From NCBI RefSeq assembly GCF_003046295.1, contig NZ_PZZN01000001.1, positions 576,714-640,713 of the forward strand: 64,000 bases of DNA, written 5' to 3'. Positions within the stretch are counted from its first letter, which is position 1; each line of letters starts with the position of its first letter. Positions 44,267-53,499 of the stretch are shown here, piece after piece. This DNA is from Sphingomonas aerolata (GTDB lineage: Bacteria > Pseudomonadota > Alphaproteobacteria > Sphingomonadales > Sphingomonadaceae). The notes below the pieces were generated by a model that searched no databases, was not told the DNA's origin, and saw only the letters and a program-made list of their open reading frames with translations. The position numbers and the translations under genes are program-made.

Positions 44267-45409
44267 GTGGAAATTACGCGACGCACCGGGCTGGCGATGC
44301 TGACGGGTCTTGCCGTATCGGCCGGCGCCCGTGGGACGGCCGCACCTGCGCCGACCGGCCTGCACGGCATCGCCGCGGCCAAGGGGATGCGGGTGGGATC
44401 GAGTTTCGCATGGGGTGCCCCGGGTGCCGATCGCGGCTCGTTCGCGAATCCAGCCTATGCCGACCTGCTCAAACGCGATTGCGGTCTGCTCGTCGCCGAA
44501 AACGAGATGAAGTGGCAGGCGTTGCGACCCAGCGCGACCGCCTTCGACTTTACCCGCTTCGATGCGATGATGGCCTGGGCGGACGCCAACGCACTGCTGG
44601 TGCGCGGGCATAATCTGCTGTGGCATCAGCCCAAATGGATGCCGCGCTGGGAAGAAGCGCATGATTTTGGCGCGACCCCCGCGCGCGCCGCCGAACATCT
44701 GCTGGTCGATCATATCACCACGGTATGCCGCCGCTATGGCACGCGGATCCGCAGCTACGACGTCGTCAACGAGGCGGTCGATCCCAAGGATGCGAGCCTG
44801 TACCAGACCGCTTTGTCGCGCGCGCTGGGCAGCCCCGAGGCAACGCTGGACCTGGCCTTCCACACCGCGCGCCGCGTCGCGCCGCACGCGCAGCTGGTCT
44901 ATAACGACTATATGAGCTGGGAACCCGGCAACGCCACGCACCGCGCCGGCGTGCTCAAGCTGCTCGAAGGGTTCAAGGCGCGCGGCGTGCCGGTCGATGC
45001 GCTGGGCGTGCAGTCTCACCTGGTCACGCAGGGGATCGACGCGCGTGCAACGATCGCAGCGCTCGAGGGCGAGTGGCGCCGCTTCCTCGATGCGGTCACC
45101 GCGATGGGCTATGGCCTGGTGATCACCGAGCTCGACGTCCGCGACAACGCACTCCCTGCCGACTTCACGGTCCGCGATCAGGCGGTGGCCAATTTCACGC
45201 GCGGCTATCTCGACGTGATGCTCGCCTATCCGCAGCTTCGCGACGTGCTGCTGTGGGGGATGACCGACCGCTATAGCTGGATCGAGGGGTTCGAGCCGCG
45301 CAAGGACAAGGCCCGCCGCCGCCCCTGCCCCTATGACGCCGCGTTCAAGCCCAAACCGATGTACATGGCGATCGCCGCCGCGCTTGCTGCCGCCCCGCCC
45401 CGCACCTGA
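44267..45409 (+). CDS. GH10 endo-1,4-beta-xylanase
   Basis: A 380-aa secreted xylanase. Signal peptide with RRTG start (cleavage near GTAAPA). GH10 landmarks: AENEMKWQALRP, RGHNLLWHQPKWMP, acid/base E169 in DVVNEAV, YNDY, HLVTQ, and nucleophile E289 in VITELDVR; WGMTDRYSW near the end. The start is GTG 44267 with AGAGAGG upstream. It is convergent to the TonB receptor and shares its operator type, so it is part of the same xylan regulon. Confidence 0.93.
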   Translation: MEITRRTGLAMLTGLAVSAGARGTAAPAPTGLHGIAAAKGMRVGSSFAWGAPGADRGSFANPAYADLLKRDCGLLVAENEMKWQALRPSATAFDFTRFDAMMAWADANALLVRGHNLLWHQPKWMPRWEEAHDFGATPARAAEHLLVDHITTVCRRYGTRIRSYDVVNEAVDPKDASLYQTALSRALGSPEATLDLAFHTARRVAPHAQLVYNDYMSWEPGNATHRAGVLKLLEGFKARGVPVDALGVQSHLVTQGIDARATIAALEGEWRRFLDAVTAMGYGLVITELDVRDNALPADFTVRDQAVANFTRGYLDVMLAYPQLRDVLLWGMTDRYSWIEGFEPRKDKARRRPCPYDAAFKPKPMYMAIAAALAAAPPRT

Positions 45410-45417
45410 CGCCCGGA

Positions 45418-45452
45418 CAAAAAAAGGGCGCCGCGGTTGTCGCGCGGCGCCC
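45418..45452 (-). terminator. Terminator of the TonB receptor transcript
   Basis: GGGCGCCGCG (45426-45435) pairs with CGCGGCGCCC (45443-45452). Read on the minus strand the stem is followed by a run of seven Ts. It lies between the convergent xylanase and receptor genes. Confidence 0.85.
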
Positions 45453-45511
45453 AGGGGGGAGAACGGGAAAAGGATCGGGAGGGCCGACCGCACCGGCCGA
45501 CCCTTTCGCGC

Positions 45512-48500
45512 TTATCTGAACGATGCGCGGATCGAGAAGGTGAAGCGGCGATCCGCGATGAACCAGTTGCGCGGACGCGTCAGCAGATCATCGTTGATCA
45601 CATATGACGTGCGCGTGATCGAATTGGTCAGGTTGACGCCCTGGAACCCCATCTTGATCGCTGGCGTCACCGCGTAGAAAATCGAAGCGTCGAGCTGCCC
45701 GTATTTCTCCGCGTAGACCGGCGAGTTCGGCACGATCACGTCGCGGATCGTCAGCAGGTTCTTCGACCGCCAGTTATACGCAGCGCGTACCTCCAGCCCG
45801 TTACGCTGATAAAAGGGCGCGAAGTTGAACTGGTATTTCGACAGCCCCTGCAACGGCAACCCGCTGGTGTCGACGTTGGAGATGATCCCGGCGGTGACGT
45901 TGGGATCGTCGGAGTCGAGATTCTGCTGCGACACGCCCGACGACTTCACGTAGGTGAAATTGGCCGCGAGACCGAACCCGCTCAGGAACCCGGGCAGGAA
46001 ATCATAGGTCTGCTGATAGCCGACCTCGAACCCCTTCACGCGACCCGTCTCGGTCGAGTTCAGCGGGGTCGTGATGATCCCGTCGAATGTCGCGCCGTTG
46101 TTGGTGAAGCTCTGACGCTGCAGGCTGTTGGTCTGCACGCCGTACAGGTCCTTCTTGAACAGCGACAGCGTGAGCTGGCCGACATTCGAGAAATACCATT
46201 CCGCGGTCACATCGTAATTGTCCGCACGGACCGGCTTCAGAAACGGGTTGCCGACCTGGAAGGTCGCGACCGGCGCCCCGTTGAACAGGATCGTCTGGTC
46301 GCTCGTGTTCAGATTGATGTTGTAATAGGACCGGGTCAGCCCGAAATCCGGCGGAGCGACGCTCTTGGTGAACGCCGCGCGGAATTGAAGACCGCCGCCC
46401 ATCGCCAGCTTCACGTTGAAGCTCGGCAGGAAATAGTCGTAGCTCAGCTTGGCGTCGTTGGGCGTCGTGCTGCCGTTCTGGAACGCCGCCGCGGCGTCGC
46501 GTACGGCTTGCGGCAACGCGCAGAACCGCGAGACCGGCTGCCCGTTGGTCGGCGCGACGCAGCTGAACGACTGTTGCGGGAAGGCGAAGAAGCCCGACGA
46601 GACGCGATCCGTCTTCGTGTACCGCACACCGATATTGCCGCTCAGGTTCCAACCGTTCGACAGGTCGTTGCCAAAGCGCGCCATCGCATAGACCGCGTTG
46701 TTGCGCTCGCTGACCGGATTGATCTCACCGGGCAGGAACGGCGTTCCGGCGACGACACCGGCACGGCTCGCCAGCGGCACCCAGCCATTGGCGCCCGACA
46801 GGTTGCTCGTGAAGTTGCGCCATTCCTGCGCGATCTGGCTGATCGCCTGCGTCGCCGCGCCATAATCCTGGAGGAACGACCCCGGCACGAACACGCGCCC
46901 GCCGTTCGACGAATCGTTCGCCTTGCCGCGGAAGAAGTTGTCGTAGAGGAATGCCTGCTGCGGGCCGAGATTGCCCGTATTGCGCGTGACGGGATTGCCG
47001 TCGATCGGGCGATCGAACCAGACCGGGCCACCCGGGCCGGTCGGCGCCGCTGCATTGTCCTGGTTGTTGCCGCCGCCCCAGATCTCGCTGAGCACGCCCC
47101 AGTTATAGCCGGTTGAACGCGCTTCATTCTGGCGATCGGCGAAGCGATAGCCGACGCGGACCGAGGTCAGCCAGCTATCCTCCGGGAAGGAATAATCGAG
47201 GTCGATGCGCGCAGCATCCTCGTTGCCCTCGCTGTCCTCGATATGGTCCATCGCCGAGCGGTAGAAGTTGTTATACGCGTCGAGATAGCTCGGGTGCGCG
47301 GCGTTCTGGTAATTGTTCGGCGTGTTCGTCACCGGGATGAAGTTCACATAGGCCGGGTTGGTCCCGTCCAGCCGGATGTCGGCATTCTGGAAGGTCGTGC
47401 CCCAGACGGTCAGGTCGGTGACCTTCACCTGCGACCAGACATGCTGGTAGTCGAGGTTGATGCCGAGCCGGTTCGTCGCCTGCCACTTCAGGTTGAAGCT
47501 GGCGTCGTTGGTGCGGAAGCGCGACTGGTTGCCGCGCGAGATGTTGTTGCTCTGCAGGCCGTTGCTCGGCGTGCGCTGATCGCCGCCGTTCGCCGGATCC
47601 TGATCGGCGCGATAGCCGTTCGGGCCGGTGATGATCCCGCTGGTGAAGACGTTATCGTCGTCATAGGCAAAGCTGGTGCCGGGGAAGGGCTGCGTGTCGC
47701 CTGCCGCCAGCACGTTGTCGGTCGCGACCTCGATCGAATTCTCGGTCCACGCCTCGCGCGAGTCAGTCCGCAGGAACTGCGCGGTCGCGGTCATCGACTT
47801 GTCGGGGCTACGCCACTGGCCGGCGGCCGAATAGCCGTAGCGCGTGCGGTTGAATTCCTGGCTGCGGATCGCCGCGCCACGGGGCACGTAGACGGTGCGG
47901 CCCGCGTTGACCACGCCGGTGGTCGCGTCGACCGGCTGCAACAGCGATCCGTCGGCGCCGATCACGCGCTCGCCCCAGTTCGAGATCTGCACGCTGTCGG
48001 CGCGGCTGCGGACCTGCGAGCGCACGAAGCTGGCGAGGATGCCGAAGTCGCCGATGCCGGTTTCCCAGCGGTTGCTGCCGAGAACCGAGACCGTGGGCGC
48101 CGACTTCTTGACGAAATCGCCGTAGTTGTTTTCGAGCGTCCCGCCCAGCACCAGTCCGGTGGAATCGAACGGCAGGCGCGTGCGCAGATTGACCGAGCCG
48201 CCGATGCCGCCTTCGATCATGTCGGCGGACGGGCTCTTGAACACGTCGACGCCGCCAAGCAGCTCGGCGGGCACATCGGCGAAGGACAGGCCGCGGCCGT
48301 TGTTCGCGCTGAACGAATCGCGGCCGTTGATCTCGGAGCGCGTGTAGCTGAGGCCGCGGACGGTGACGCCCGACCCTTCGGTCGCGAAGTGATCGGGATC
48401 GGCACCGGCCGAGAAGCGGCTGATCGACACGCCAGGCACGCGCTGCAGCGCTTCGGTGACCGAACGATCGGGCAGCGCGCCGATGTCTTCGGACGAGATC

Positions 48501-48901
48501 GAATCGCCCACGACTTCGGAATTGCGCTTGATCGCCTGCGCACTCTTCAGGCTCTGGCGGATGCCAGTGACGACGATGTCCTGATCGGCGGCTTCGTCCT
48601 GCGGCGTTGCGGTCGACTGCTCGGCCTGCGTCACCTCGGCACCGCCCGAGGGCACCTGCCCGTTGGCGGAGGGCTGTGCCGCGCCCGCCTGGGGCGCCCC
48701 GGCCACCGTCGCCGCAGTGCGATCAGAAGATGCGGTACGCCCGGCCGCGTTCGGCGTCAGCGCAGGTTGGCCGGCGGCGGCATCGGCTTGCTGGGCTAAA
48801 GCGCCGTTTGGCGCGGCGGCCAGGCACAGCGCAAGCAGGGAGGCACCACCTTTGAGGAGGTTCCCGCGACGCGCGGCGCGTGTGATCTTGTACTTGGCCA
48901 T
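45512..48901 (-). CDS. Carbohydrate-type TonB-dependent receptor (Xanthomonas/Caulobacter class)
   Basis: A 1129-aa outer-membrane receptor. Signal peptide (LLALCLAAAPNGALAQ), a Gln/Ala-rich linker, then the plug with DIVVTGIRQSLKSAQAIKR, ALPDRSVTEALQRVPGVSI and VFKSPSADMIEGGIGGSVNL, and a long barrel ending FTFSIRASFR. The length and plug style match the TIGR01782 TonB receptors that import oligosaccharides. ATG 48901 (MAKYKITRAARRG) is preferred because GGGAG lies just upstream; ATG 48913 is possible. It is divergent from the halogenase operon and shares its operator region. Confidence 0.92.
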   Translation of the reverse strand: MAKYKITRAARRGNLLKGGASLLALCLAAAPNGALAQQADAAAGQPALTPNAAGRTASSDRTAATVAGAPQAGAAQPSANGQVPSGGAEVTQAEQSTATPQDEAADQDIVVTGIRQSLKSAQAIKRNSEVVGDSISSEDIGALPDRSVTEALQRVPGVSISRFSAGADPDHFATEGSGVTVRGLSYTRSEINGRDSFSANNGRGLSFADVPAELLGGVDVFKSPSADMIEGGIGGSVNLRTRLPFDSTGLVLGGTLENNYGDFVKKSAPTVSVLGSNRWETGIGDFGILASFVRSQVRSRADSVQISNWGERVIGADGSLLQPVDATTGVVNAGRTVYVPRGAAIRSQEFNRTRYGYSAAGQWRSPDKSMTATAQFLRTDSREAWTENSIEVATDNVLAAGDTQPFPGTSFAYDDDNVFTSGIITGPNGYRADQDPANGGDQRTPSNGLQSNNISRGNQSRFRTNDASFNLKWQATNRLGINLDYQHVWSQVKVTDLTVWGTTFQNADIRLDGTNPAYVNFIPVTNTPNNYQNAAHPSYLDAYNNFYRSAMDHIEDSEGNEDAARIDLDYSFPEDSWLTSVRVGYRFADRQNEARSTGYNWGVLSEIWGGGNNQDNAAAPTGPGGPVWFDRPIDGNPVTRNTGNLGPQQAFLYDNFFRGKANDSSNGGRVFVPGSFLQDYGAATQAISQIAQEWRNFTSNLSGANGWVPLASRAGVVAGTPFLPGEINPVSERNNAVYAMARFGNDLSNGWNLSGNIGVRYTKTDRVSSGFFAFPQQSFSCVAPTNGQPVSRFCALPQAVRDAAAAFQNGSTTPNDAKLSYDYFLPSFNVKLAMGGGLQFRAAFTKSVAPPDFGLTRSYYNINLNTSDQTILFNGAPVATFQVGNPFLKPVRADNYDVTAEWYFSNVGQLTLSLFKKDLYGVQTNSLQRQSFTNNGATFDGIITTPLNSTETGRVKGFEVGYQQTYDFLPGFLSGFGLAANFTYVKSSGVSQQNLDSDDPNVTAGIISNVDTSGLPLQGLSKYQFNFAPFYQRNGLEVRAAYNWRSKNLLTIRDVIVPNSPVYAEKYGQLDASIFYAVTPAIKMGFQGVNLTNSITRTSYVINDDLLTRPRNWFIADRRFTFSIRASFR

Positions 48902-48923
48902 GACTCCCGGCATCCCCTCATTG

Positions 48924-48974
48924 TGTTAGCGCTATCATTTGTAAGCGCTTTTTTCTTACAATGTTTGGTAGCGA
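48924..48974. promoter_or_regulatory. LacI-type operators in the receptor/halogenase divergent promoter
   Basis: TGTTAGCGCTATCA (48924-48937) shares the palindromic TAGCGCTA core with the xylanase site. A second, weaker box GTAAGCGCTTTT (48941-48952) and a half-site TGGTAGCG (48966-48973) follow. They lie between the receptor start (48901) and the halogenase start (49059), so one LacI-family repressor could control both. Confidence 0.55.
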
Positions 48975-49030
48975 GAGGGATGAGTTAGGCCTAGACTGAA
49001 TCGGACGGTTTTTTAGTGAATTGCTAGGCT

Positions 49031-49048
49031 TGTTGCATGATTGCAACA
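49031..49048 (+). promoter_or_regulatory. Perfect dyad just before the first halogenase start
   Basis: TGTTGCA (49031-49037), TGAT, TGCAACA (49042-49048): a 7-bp perfect inverted repeat ending 10 bp before the GTG start. It may be an operator for a second regulator or a hairpin near the ribosome-binding site. Confidence 0.4.
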
Positions 49049-49058
49049 TAGCCGGGGG

Positions 49059-50585
49059 GTGGAATTGGACGAACGTGGTCGGCTACGCATCGTTATCGTT
49101 GGTGGCGGTACCGCAGGCTGGATGACCGCGGCGACGCTCGGCCTAACGACCGGTACGCCGTCCGCGGCACGGCTGGCCGACATCACGCTGGTCGAGTCCG
49201 AGGAGATCGGCACCGTCGGTGTCGGCGAGGCCACGGTGCCGCACATCCGGTTCTTCAATCAAAGACTGGGTATCGACGAAGCCGACTTCGTCCGGCGTAC
49301 CAAGGCGACGTTCAAGCTGGGCATCGAGTTCTGCGATTGGGGTCGGATCGGTGACAGCTACATCCATCCGTTCGGCGATTTCGGCCATGACATCGACGGA
49401 CTGCCATTCCATCAGCATTGGCTCCACGCGACCCGGGGCAAGCCGGATGAGACGCCCGCGCTCGCCGCCTGCTCGCTCCCGATCGTCGCCGCGCGTGCCG
49501 GGCGGTTCACGCCGCCGCTCGACGATCCGCGATCGGTCGGGTCGACCTATTCCTATGCGTATCAGTTCGATGCCGGTCTCTATGCCGCGTATCTGCGCGA
49601 CTATGCCGAAACCCGCGGCGTTACGCGGGTCGAGGGTCGCGTCGAGCACGTCGAACGGGGCCCGAGCGGTATCGCAGCCCTTCGCCTGGCGGACGGGCAG
49701 CGGATCGAGGGCGATCTGTTCGTCGACTGTTCGGGGTTCCGCGCCTTGCTGATCGAAGGCGCCCTGAAGGCGGGACACGAGGATTGGGCGCACTGGCTGC
49801 CCTGCGATGCGGCCTGGGCGGTCCCGACGGCGAACGCCGGCCCCCTCGTCCCCTATACCCGCGCCACCGCACGCGACGCCGGCTGGCAATGGCGGATCCC
49901 GCTGCAGCATCGCACCGGGAACGGTCATGTCTTCTCGACCCGCTTCACCGATCCGGACCGCGCGCGCGCGGTGCTGCTCGACAATCTCGAGGGCGAGGTG
50001 CTGGCCGAGCCGCGGATGCTGCGATTCCGCACCGGGCGTCGGCATCGCCAGTGGATCGACAATTGCGTGGCGATCGGCCTTTCCGCCGGGTTCCTCGAGC
50101 CGCTTGAATCGACCAGCATCCACCTGATCCAGCTGGCCATCGGCAAGCTGATCGAGCTGTTCCCGAACGACGCGGTGCTCGACCCTGCAGATGCCGCGGA
50201 ATTCAACCGCGCGATGGCGCTGGAATATGACCGCGTCCGCGACTTTCTGGTTCTTCATTATTGCGCGACCGAGCGTGACGACACGCCGTTCTGGCGCCAC
50301 ATGCGGACGATGGACCTGCCCCCCTCGCTGGCCGGGAAGATCGCTGCCTTTCGCGATCGCGGCATCGTCGAACAATATCGCGAGGGCATGTTCCTGCCCG
50401 CGAGCTGGCTCGCGGTCTATTATGGCCAGCGAATCATGCCCGAACGCATCAACCCCCTCGTCGCCGCACTGCCCGTCGCGGACGCGCGCGCGCGTGTCGC
50501 GGCGGTCGCCGACGCCTGCCGCCGCACCGCCGAGGGGATGCCGACGCATGCGGACTATCTTGCGCGGATCGGGGCTGCCGCGTGA
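49059..50585 (+). CDS. Flavin-dependent tryptophan-halogenase-family protein 1
   Basis: A 508-aa protein of the tryptophan-halogenase family (PF04820). FAD motif VGGGTAGWM (residues 14-22), VGVGEATVP, catalytic Lys K86 in TFKLGIEF, the halogenase signature WxWxIP at 276-281 (WQWRIP) and Glu E350 in EPLESTSI are all intact, matching K79 and E346 of PrnA by motif. It should use FADH2, O2 and halide, but its substrate here is unlikely to be tryptophan. GTG 49059 follows GGGGGG; TTG 49065 is an alternative. First of five overlapping genes. Confidence 0.9.
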   Translation: MELDERGRLRIVIVGGGTAGWMTAATLGLTTGTPSAARLADITLVESEEIGTVGVGEATVPHIRFFNQRLGIDEADFVRRTKATFKLGIEFCDWGRIGDSYIHPFGDFGHDIDGLPFHQHWLHATRGKPDETPALAACSLPIVAARAGRFTPPLDDPRSVGSTYSYAYQFDAGLYAAYLRDYAETRGVTRVEGRVEHVERGPSGIAALRLADGQRIEGDLFVDCSGFRALLIEGALKAGHEDWAHWLPCDAAWAVPTANAGPLVPYTRATARDAGWQWRIPLQHRTGNGHVFSTRFTDPDRARAVLLDNLEGEVLAEPRMLRFRTGRRHRQWIDNCVAIGLSAGFLEPLESTSIHLIQLAIGKLIELFPNDAVLDPADAAEFNRAMALEYDRVRDFLVLHYCATERDDTPFWRHMRTMDLPPSLAGKIAAFRDRGIVEQYREGMFLPASWLAVYYGQRIMPERINPLVAALPVADARARVAAVADACRRTAEGMPTHADYLARIGAAA

Positions 50586-51985
50586 CAGCCACGGTCGCTG
50601 TCCTGGGCGCGAACCTATGTGGCTGGATCGCCGCGGCGGCGCTGGCGCGGCGCTTGCCACGCGAATCCTACCGCGTGGTGGTGATCGACGACGGCACCGG
50701 CGGTGATGGCCTGGGCGATTTCGCGCCGGTGATCGCGGTGCCGCCAGCGCTCGCGCGCTTTCATGCCGATCTCGGTCTCGATGCGGCGACTCTGGTCCGG
50801 ATGACCGGCGGCGGCCATGCGCTGGGTGTCGCGTTCGGTGGCTGGCGGGCCGACCGCGCAGCGGCGTTCCTGTCCTATGGCGAGACCGGTGCGCCGCTCG
50901 AGGGCATCGCGTTTCACCAGCTCGCCGGACGGCTGCGCGCGGCGGGGCACCCAGTCCGGCTGGCCGATCATGCGCTGTCCGCGGTCGCCGCGCAGGCGGG
51001 CCGGTTCGCACCCGGGGCGCCGCTCGCGCATGCGCTGCATCTGCCCGTCGCGCCCTATGAAGCGCTGCTGCGCGGGGCGGCGCTGCGGGCGGGGGCCGAA
51101 CGCGCGTCCGCGGACTTCGTCGATGCCGAGATCGCAGCGAACGGCATCGTCGAGAAGCTGACCCTTGCGGACGGTACCGGGATCGAACCCTGGCTCGTCC
51201 TCGACTGTTCGGGAACCGACGCGCGCATCGCCAGCCGTACCAGCCCCGCGTCCGAGGACTGGTCCAGCTGGTTGCCCTGCGACCGGACGCATGCCGAGAC
51301 GGTGCCCGCGCAGGGCGCGCCCCCGCCCTATACGCAGGTCGATGCGCAGGACACGGGCTGGACGGCAACCTGGCCGCTAGACGGTGCGGATGTACGACTG
51401 ACGTGCAGCGTTGGCGGCAACGGCAAGCCGTTCCGCGCGGCGAGCCGCTTCGAGGCATGGCGGGGCAATTGCGTCGCACTGGGCGCCGCCGCGGGTCTGC
51501 TCGAACCGCTGCACCCCACCGCACTGACGCTGCTGCTGCGCTCGCTCGCGCAGTTGATCCAGCTCTGGCCCGCCGGACCGCAGGCACCCATCGAAGCCGC
51601 AGCCTTCAACCGCACCGCGGCCGCGGCGCTACAGGGCGCGCGCGACTTCCTGATCGCGCATTATGCCGTGGCCGGTCGCGCCGGCGCGCTGTGGGACGAC
51701 CGCCGCACGGCATCGCTACCCGGACCACTGGCCGCCAAACACGATCTGTTTGCGGCGCGCGGGCGGTTGCCGATGTATGACGACGAAGTGTTCGAGGAGG
51801 AGGATTGGGCGGTGATGTTCGACGCGATGGGCCTCATGCCGCGCCGTTACGATGCGCGCGCGGACATAGTGCCGCTGGCGGCGATCGAGCGGCATCTGGC
51901 CGGGCAGCGTGCGCGGGTCATCGCGCAGGTCCGCGCGCTTCCCCCTTATGCGCAGGCGATGGCCGCGTTGCGGACGCGCGCATGA
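50582..51985 (+). CDS. Degenerate halogenase-family protein 2 (catalytic residues lost)
   Basis: A 467-aa paralogue of the genes on either side. The fold-level landmarks survive (LDCSGTDARI; WSSWLPCD; LEPLHPTAL), but the FAD loop GGGTAGW reads GANLCGW (9-15), the catalytic Lys is Ala (A80 in HALGVAF), the catalytic Glu is His (H311 in EPLHPT), and WxWxIP is WTATWP. It is not a decaying pseudogene: the frame is open and its GTG overlaps the previous stop. A regulatory, binding or partner subunit role is likely. Confidence 0.85.
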   Translation: MTATVAVLGANLCGWIAAAALARRLPRESYRVVVIDDGTGGDGLGDFAPVIAVPPALARFHADLGLDAATLVRMTGGGHALGVAFGGWRADRAAAFLSYGETGAPLEGIAFHQLAGRLRAAGHPVRLADHALSAVAAQAGRFAPGAPLAHALHLPVAPYEALLRGAALRAGAERASADFVDAEIAANGIVEKLTLADGTGIEPWLVLDCSGTDARIASRTSPASEDWSSWLPCDRTHAETVPAQGAPPPYTQVDAQDTGWTATWPLDGADVRLTCSVGGNGKPFRAASRFEAWRGNCVALGAAAGLLEPLHPTALTLLLRSLAQLIQLWPAGPQAPIEAAAFNRTAAAALQGARDFLIAHYAVAGRAGALWDDRRTASLPGPLAAKHDLFAARGRLPMYDDEVFEEEDWAVMFDAMGLMPRRYDARADIVPLAAIERHLAGQRARVIAQVRALPPYAQAMAALRTRA

Positions 51986-53499
51986 CGATCGGCGCCCCCG
52001 TCCGCCGCATCGTCATCGTCGGCGGCGGCACGGCCGGCTGGATGGCGGCGGCCGCGCTTGCCCGGCTGATCCCGACCGGGGCGAGCATCACCCTGATCGA
52101 GTCCGACGCGATCGGCACCGTCGGCGTCGGTGAAGCGACGATCCCGCCGATCCGCGGCTTCAACGCGATGCTGGGGATCGACGAGGCGGAATTCCTCGCC
52201 GCGACCGCGGGGAGCTTCAAGCTCGGGATCGAATTCGTCGACTGGGGTGCACTTGGCGAACGCTATCTGCATCCCTTTGGCGGGTTCGGTTTCGATATCG
52301 AGGGTGTGCGCTTCCACCAATATTGGCGTCGCCGCCGCGCCGCCGGGATCGTCGAGGATATCGAGGCCTATTCGCTGTGCGCGGTCGCCGCGCGCGCGGG
52401 ACGGTTCATTCCCCCCTCGCCCGACCCGGCGTCGGTGCTGTCGCAGATGGCGCACGCCTATCATTTCGACGCGGGCCTCTATGCACGCTTCCTGCGCGGG
52501 CGCGCCGAGCGCGACGGTGTCGTGCGCGTCGAAGGCGATGTCGTCGACGTCGCACTCGACGGCGAGACCGGCCATGTCCGCCACGTGACGCTGGCCGGCG
52601 ACCGCGTCATCGAAGGCGACCTGTTCCTCGACTGTTCGGGGTTCCGCGGCCTGCTGATCGAGCAGACGCTGGGCGCGGGCTATGAGGACTGGACGCACTG
52701 GCTGCCCTGCGATCGGGCCGTCGCGATGCCGACCGCGAACACCGGCGCGGCGATCACCCCCTATACCCGCTCGACCGCGCGCGCGGCCGGCTGGCAATGG
52801 CGCATCCCGCTGCAGCACCGCACCGGCAACGGCTATGTCTACAGCAGCGCGCATTGTTCGGACGATGAGGCCGCGGCGACGCTGCACGCCGGGGTCGACG
52901 GCACCCCGCTCGCCGAACCACGCCTGCTGCGCTTCACCGCGGGACGGCGGCGGAAGCAGTGGATCGGCAACGTCGTCGCGTTGGGCCTTGCCTCCGGCTT
53001 TACCGAACCGCTCGAATCGACCAGCATCCACATGGTCCAGACCGGCATCTCGAAACTGCTCGCCCTCTTTCCAGACCAGGGCTTCTCGCCGGTCGAGATC
53101 GACACCTATAACCGGCTGGCAGCGACTCAGTTCGACCAGGTCCGCGACTTCCTCATCCTCCATTACCATGCGACGCGCCGCGAGGATTCGCCGTTCTGGC
53201 GCGAGACGCGTGCGCGGGCGATCCCCGACAGCCTGAGCGAGAAGCTCGCCTTGTGGCGTCGCCGCGGACGGCTGTTCCGCTGGGAGGACGATCTGTTCGC
53301 GGAGGCGAGCTGGGTGGCGGTGCTGCTGGGCCAGGGCATTGTTCCCGACGGCTGGGACCGGCTGGCCGATGCGGTCGACGCGCGCGAGGTCGATGCACGG
53401 TTCGACCGGCTGCACGCGATGTTTGCCGATGCCGCATCGCGAATGCCCCGGCACGAGGACTATCTCGCCCGCACCTGCCCGACGCGGGTGCGCGCATGA
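51982..53499 (+). CDS. Flavin-dependent tryptophan-halogenase-family protein 3
   Basis: A 505-aa intact member: VGGGTAGWMAAAALARL, VGVGEATIP, catalytic K80 in SFKLGIEF, WQWRIP, and E345 in EPLESTSIHM. It is closest by eye to genes 1 and 4 of the array. The ATG overlaps the preceding stop by ATGA and its own stop overlaps the next start. Confidence 0.9.
   Translation: MTIGAPVRRIVIVGGGTAGWMAAAALARLIPTGASITLIESDAIGTVGVGEATIPPIRGFNAMLGIDEAEFLAATAGSFKLGIEFVDWGALGERYLHPFGGFGFDIEGVRFHQYWRRRRAAGIVEDIEAYSLCAVAARAGRFIPPSPDPASVLSQMAHAYHFDAGLYARFLRGRAERDGVVRVEGDVVDVALDGETGHVRHVTLAGDRVIEGDLFLDCSGFRGLLIEQTLGAGYEDWTHWLPCDRAVAMPTANTGAAITPYTRSTARAAGWQWRIPLQHRTGNGYVYSSAHCSDDEAAATLHAGVDGTPLAEPRLLRFTAGRRRKQWIGNVVALGLASGFTEPLESTSIHMVQTGISKLLALFPDQGFSPVEIDTYNRLAATQFDQVRDFLILHYHATRREDSPFWRETRARAIPDSLSEKLALWRRRGRLFRWEDDLFAEASWVAVLLGQGIVPDGWDRLADAVDAREVDARFDRLHAMFADAASRMPRHEDYLARTCPTRVRA

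Noticed and set aside
47243..48799. 518-codon plus-strand frame opposite the large TonB receptor
   Set aside because: Shadow frame, Arg/Ala/Asp-rich; the minus strand has signal peptide and plug sequence.
49143..51587. 814-codon minus-strand frame across two halogenase genes
   Set aside because: Crosses the boundary of two well-supported plus-strand genes and begins with an Arg/Pro/Ser-rich stretch; no domain visible.
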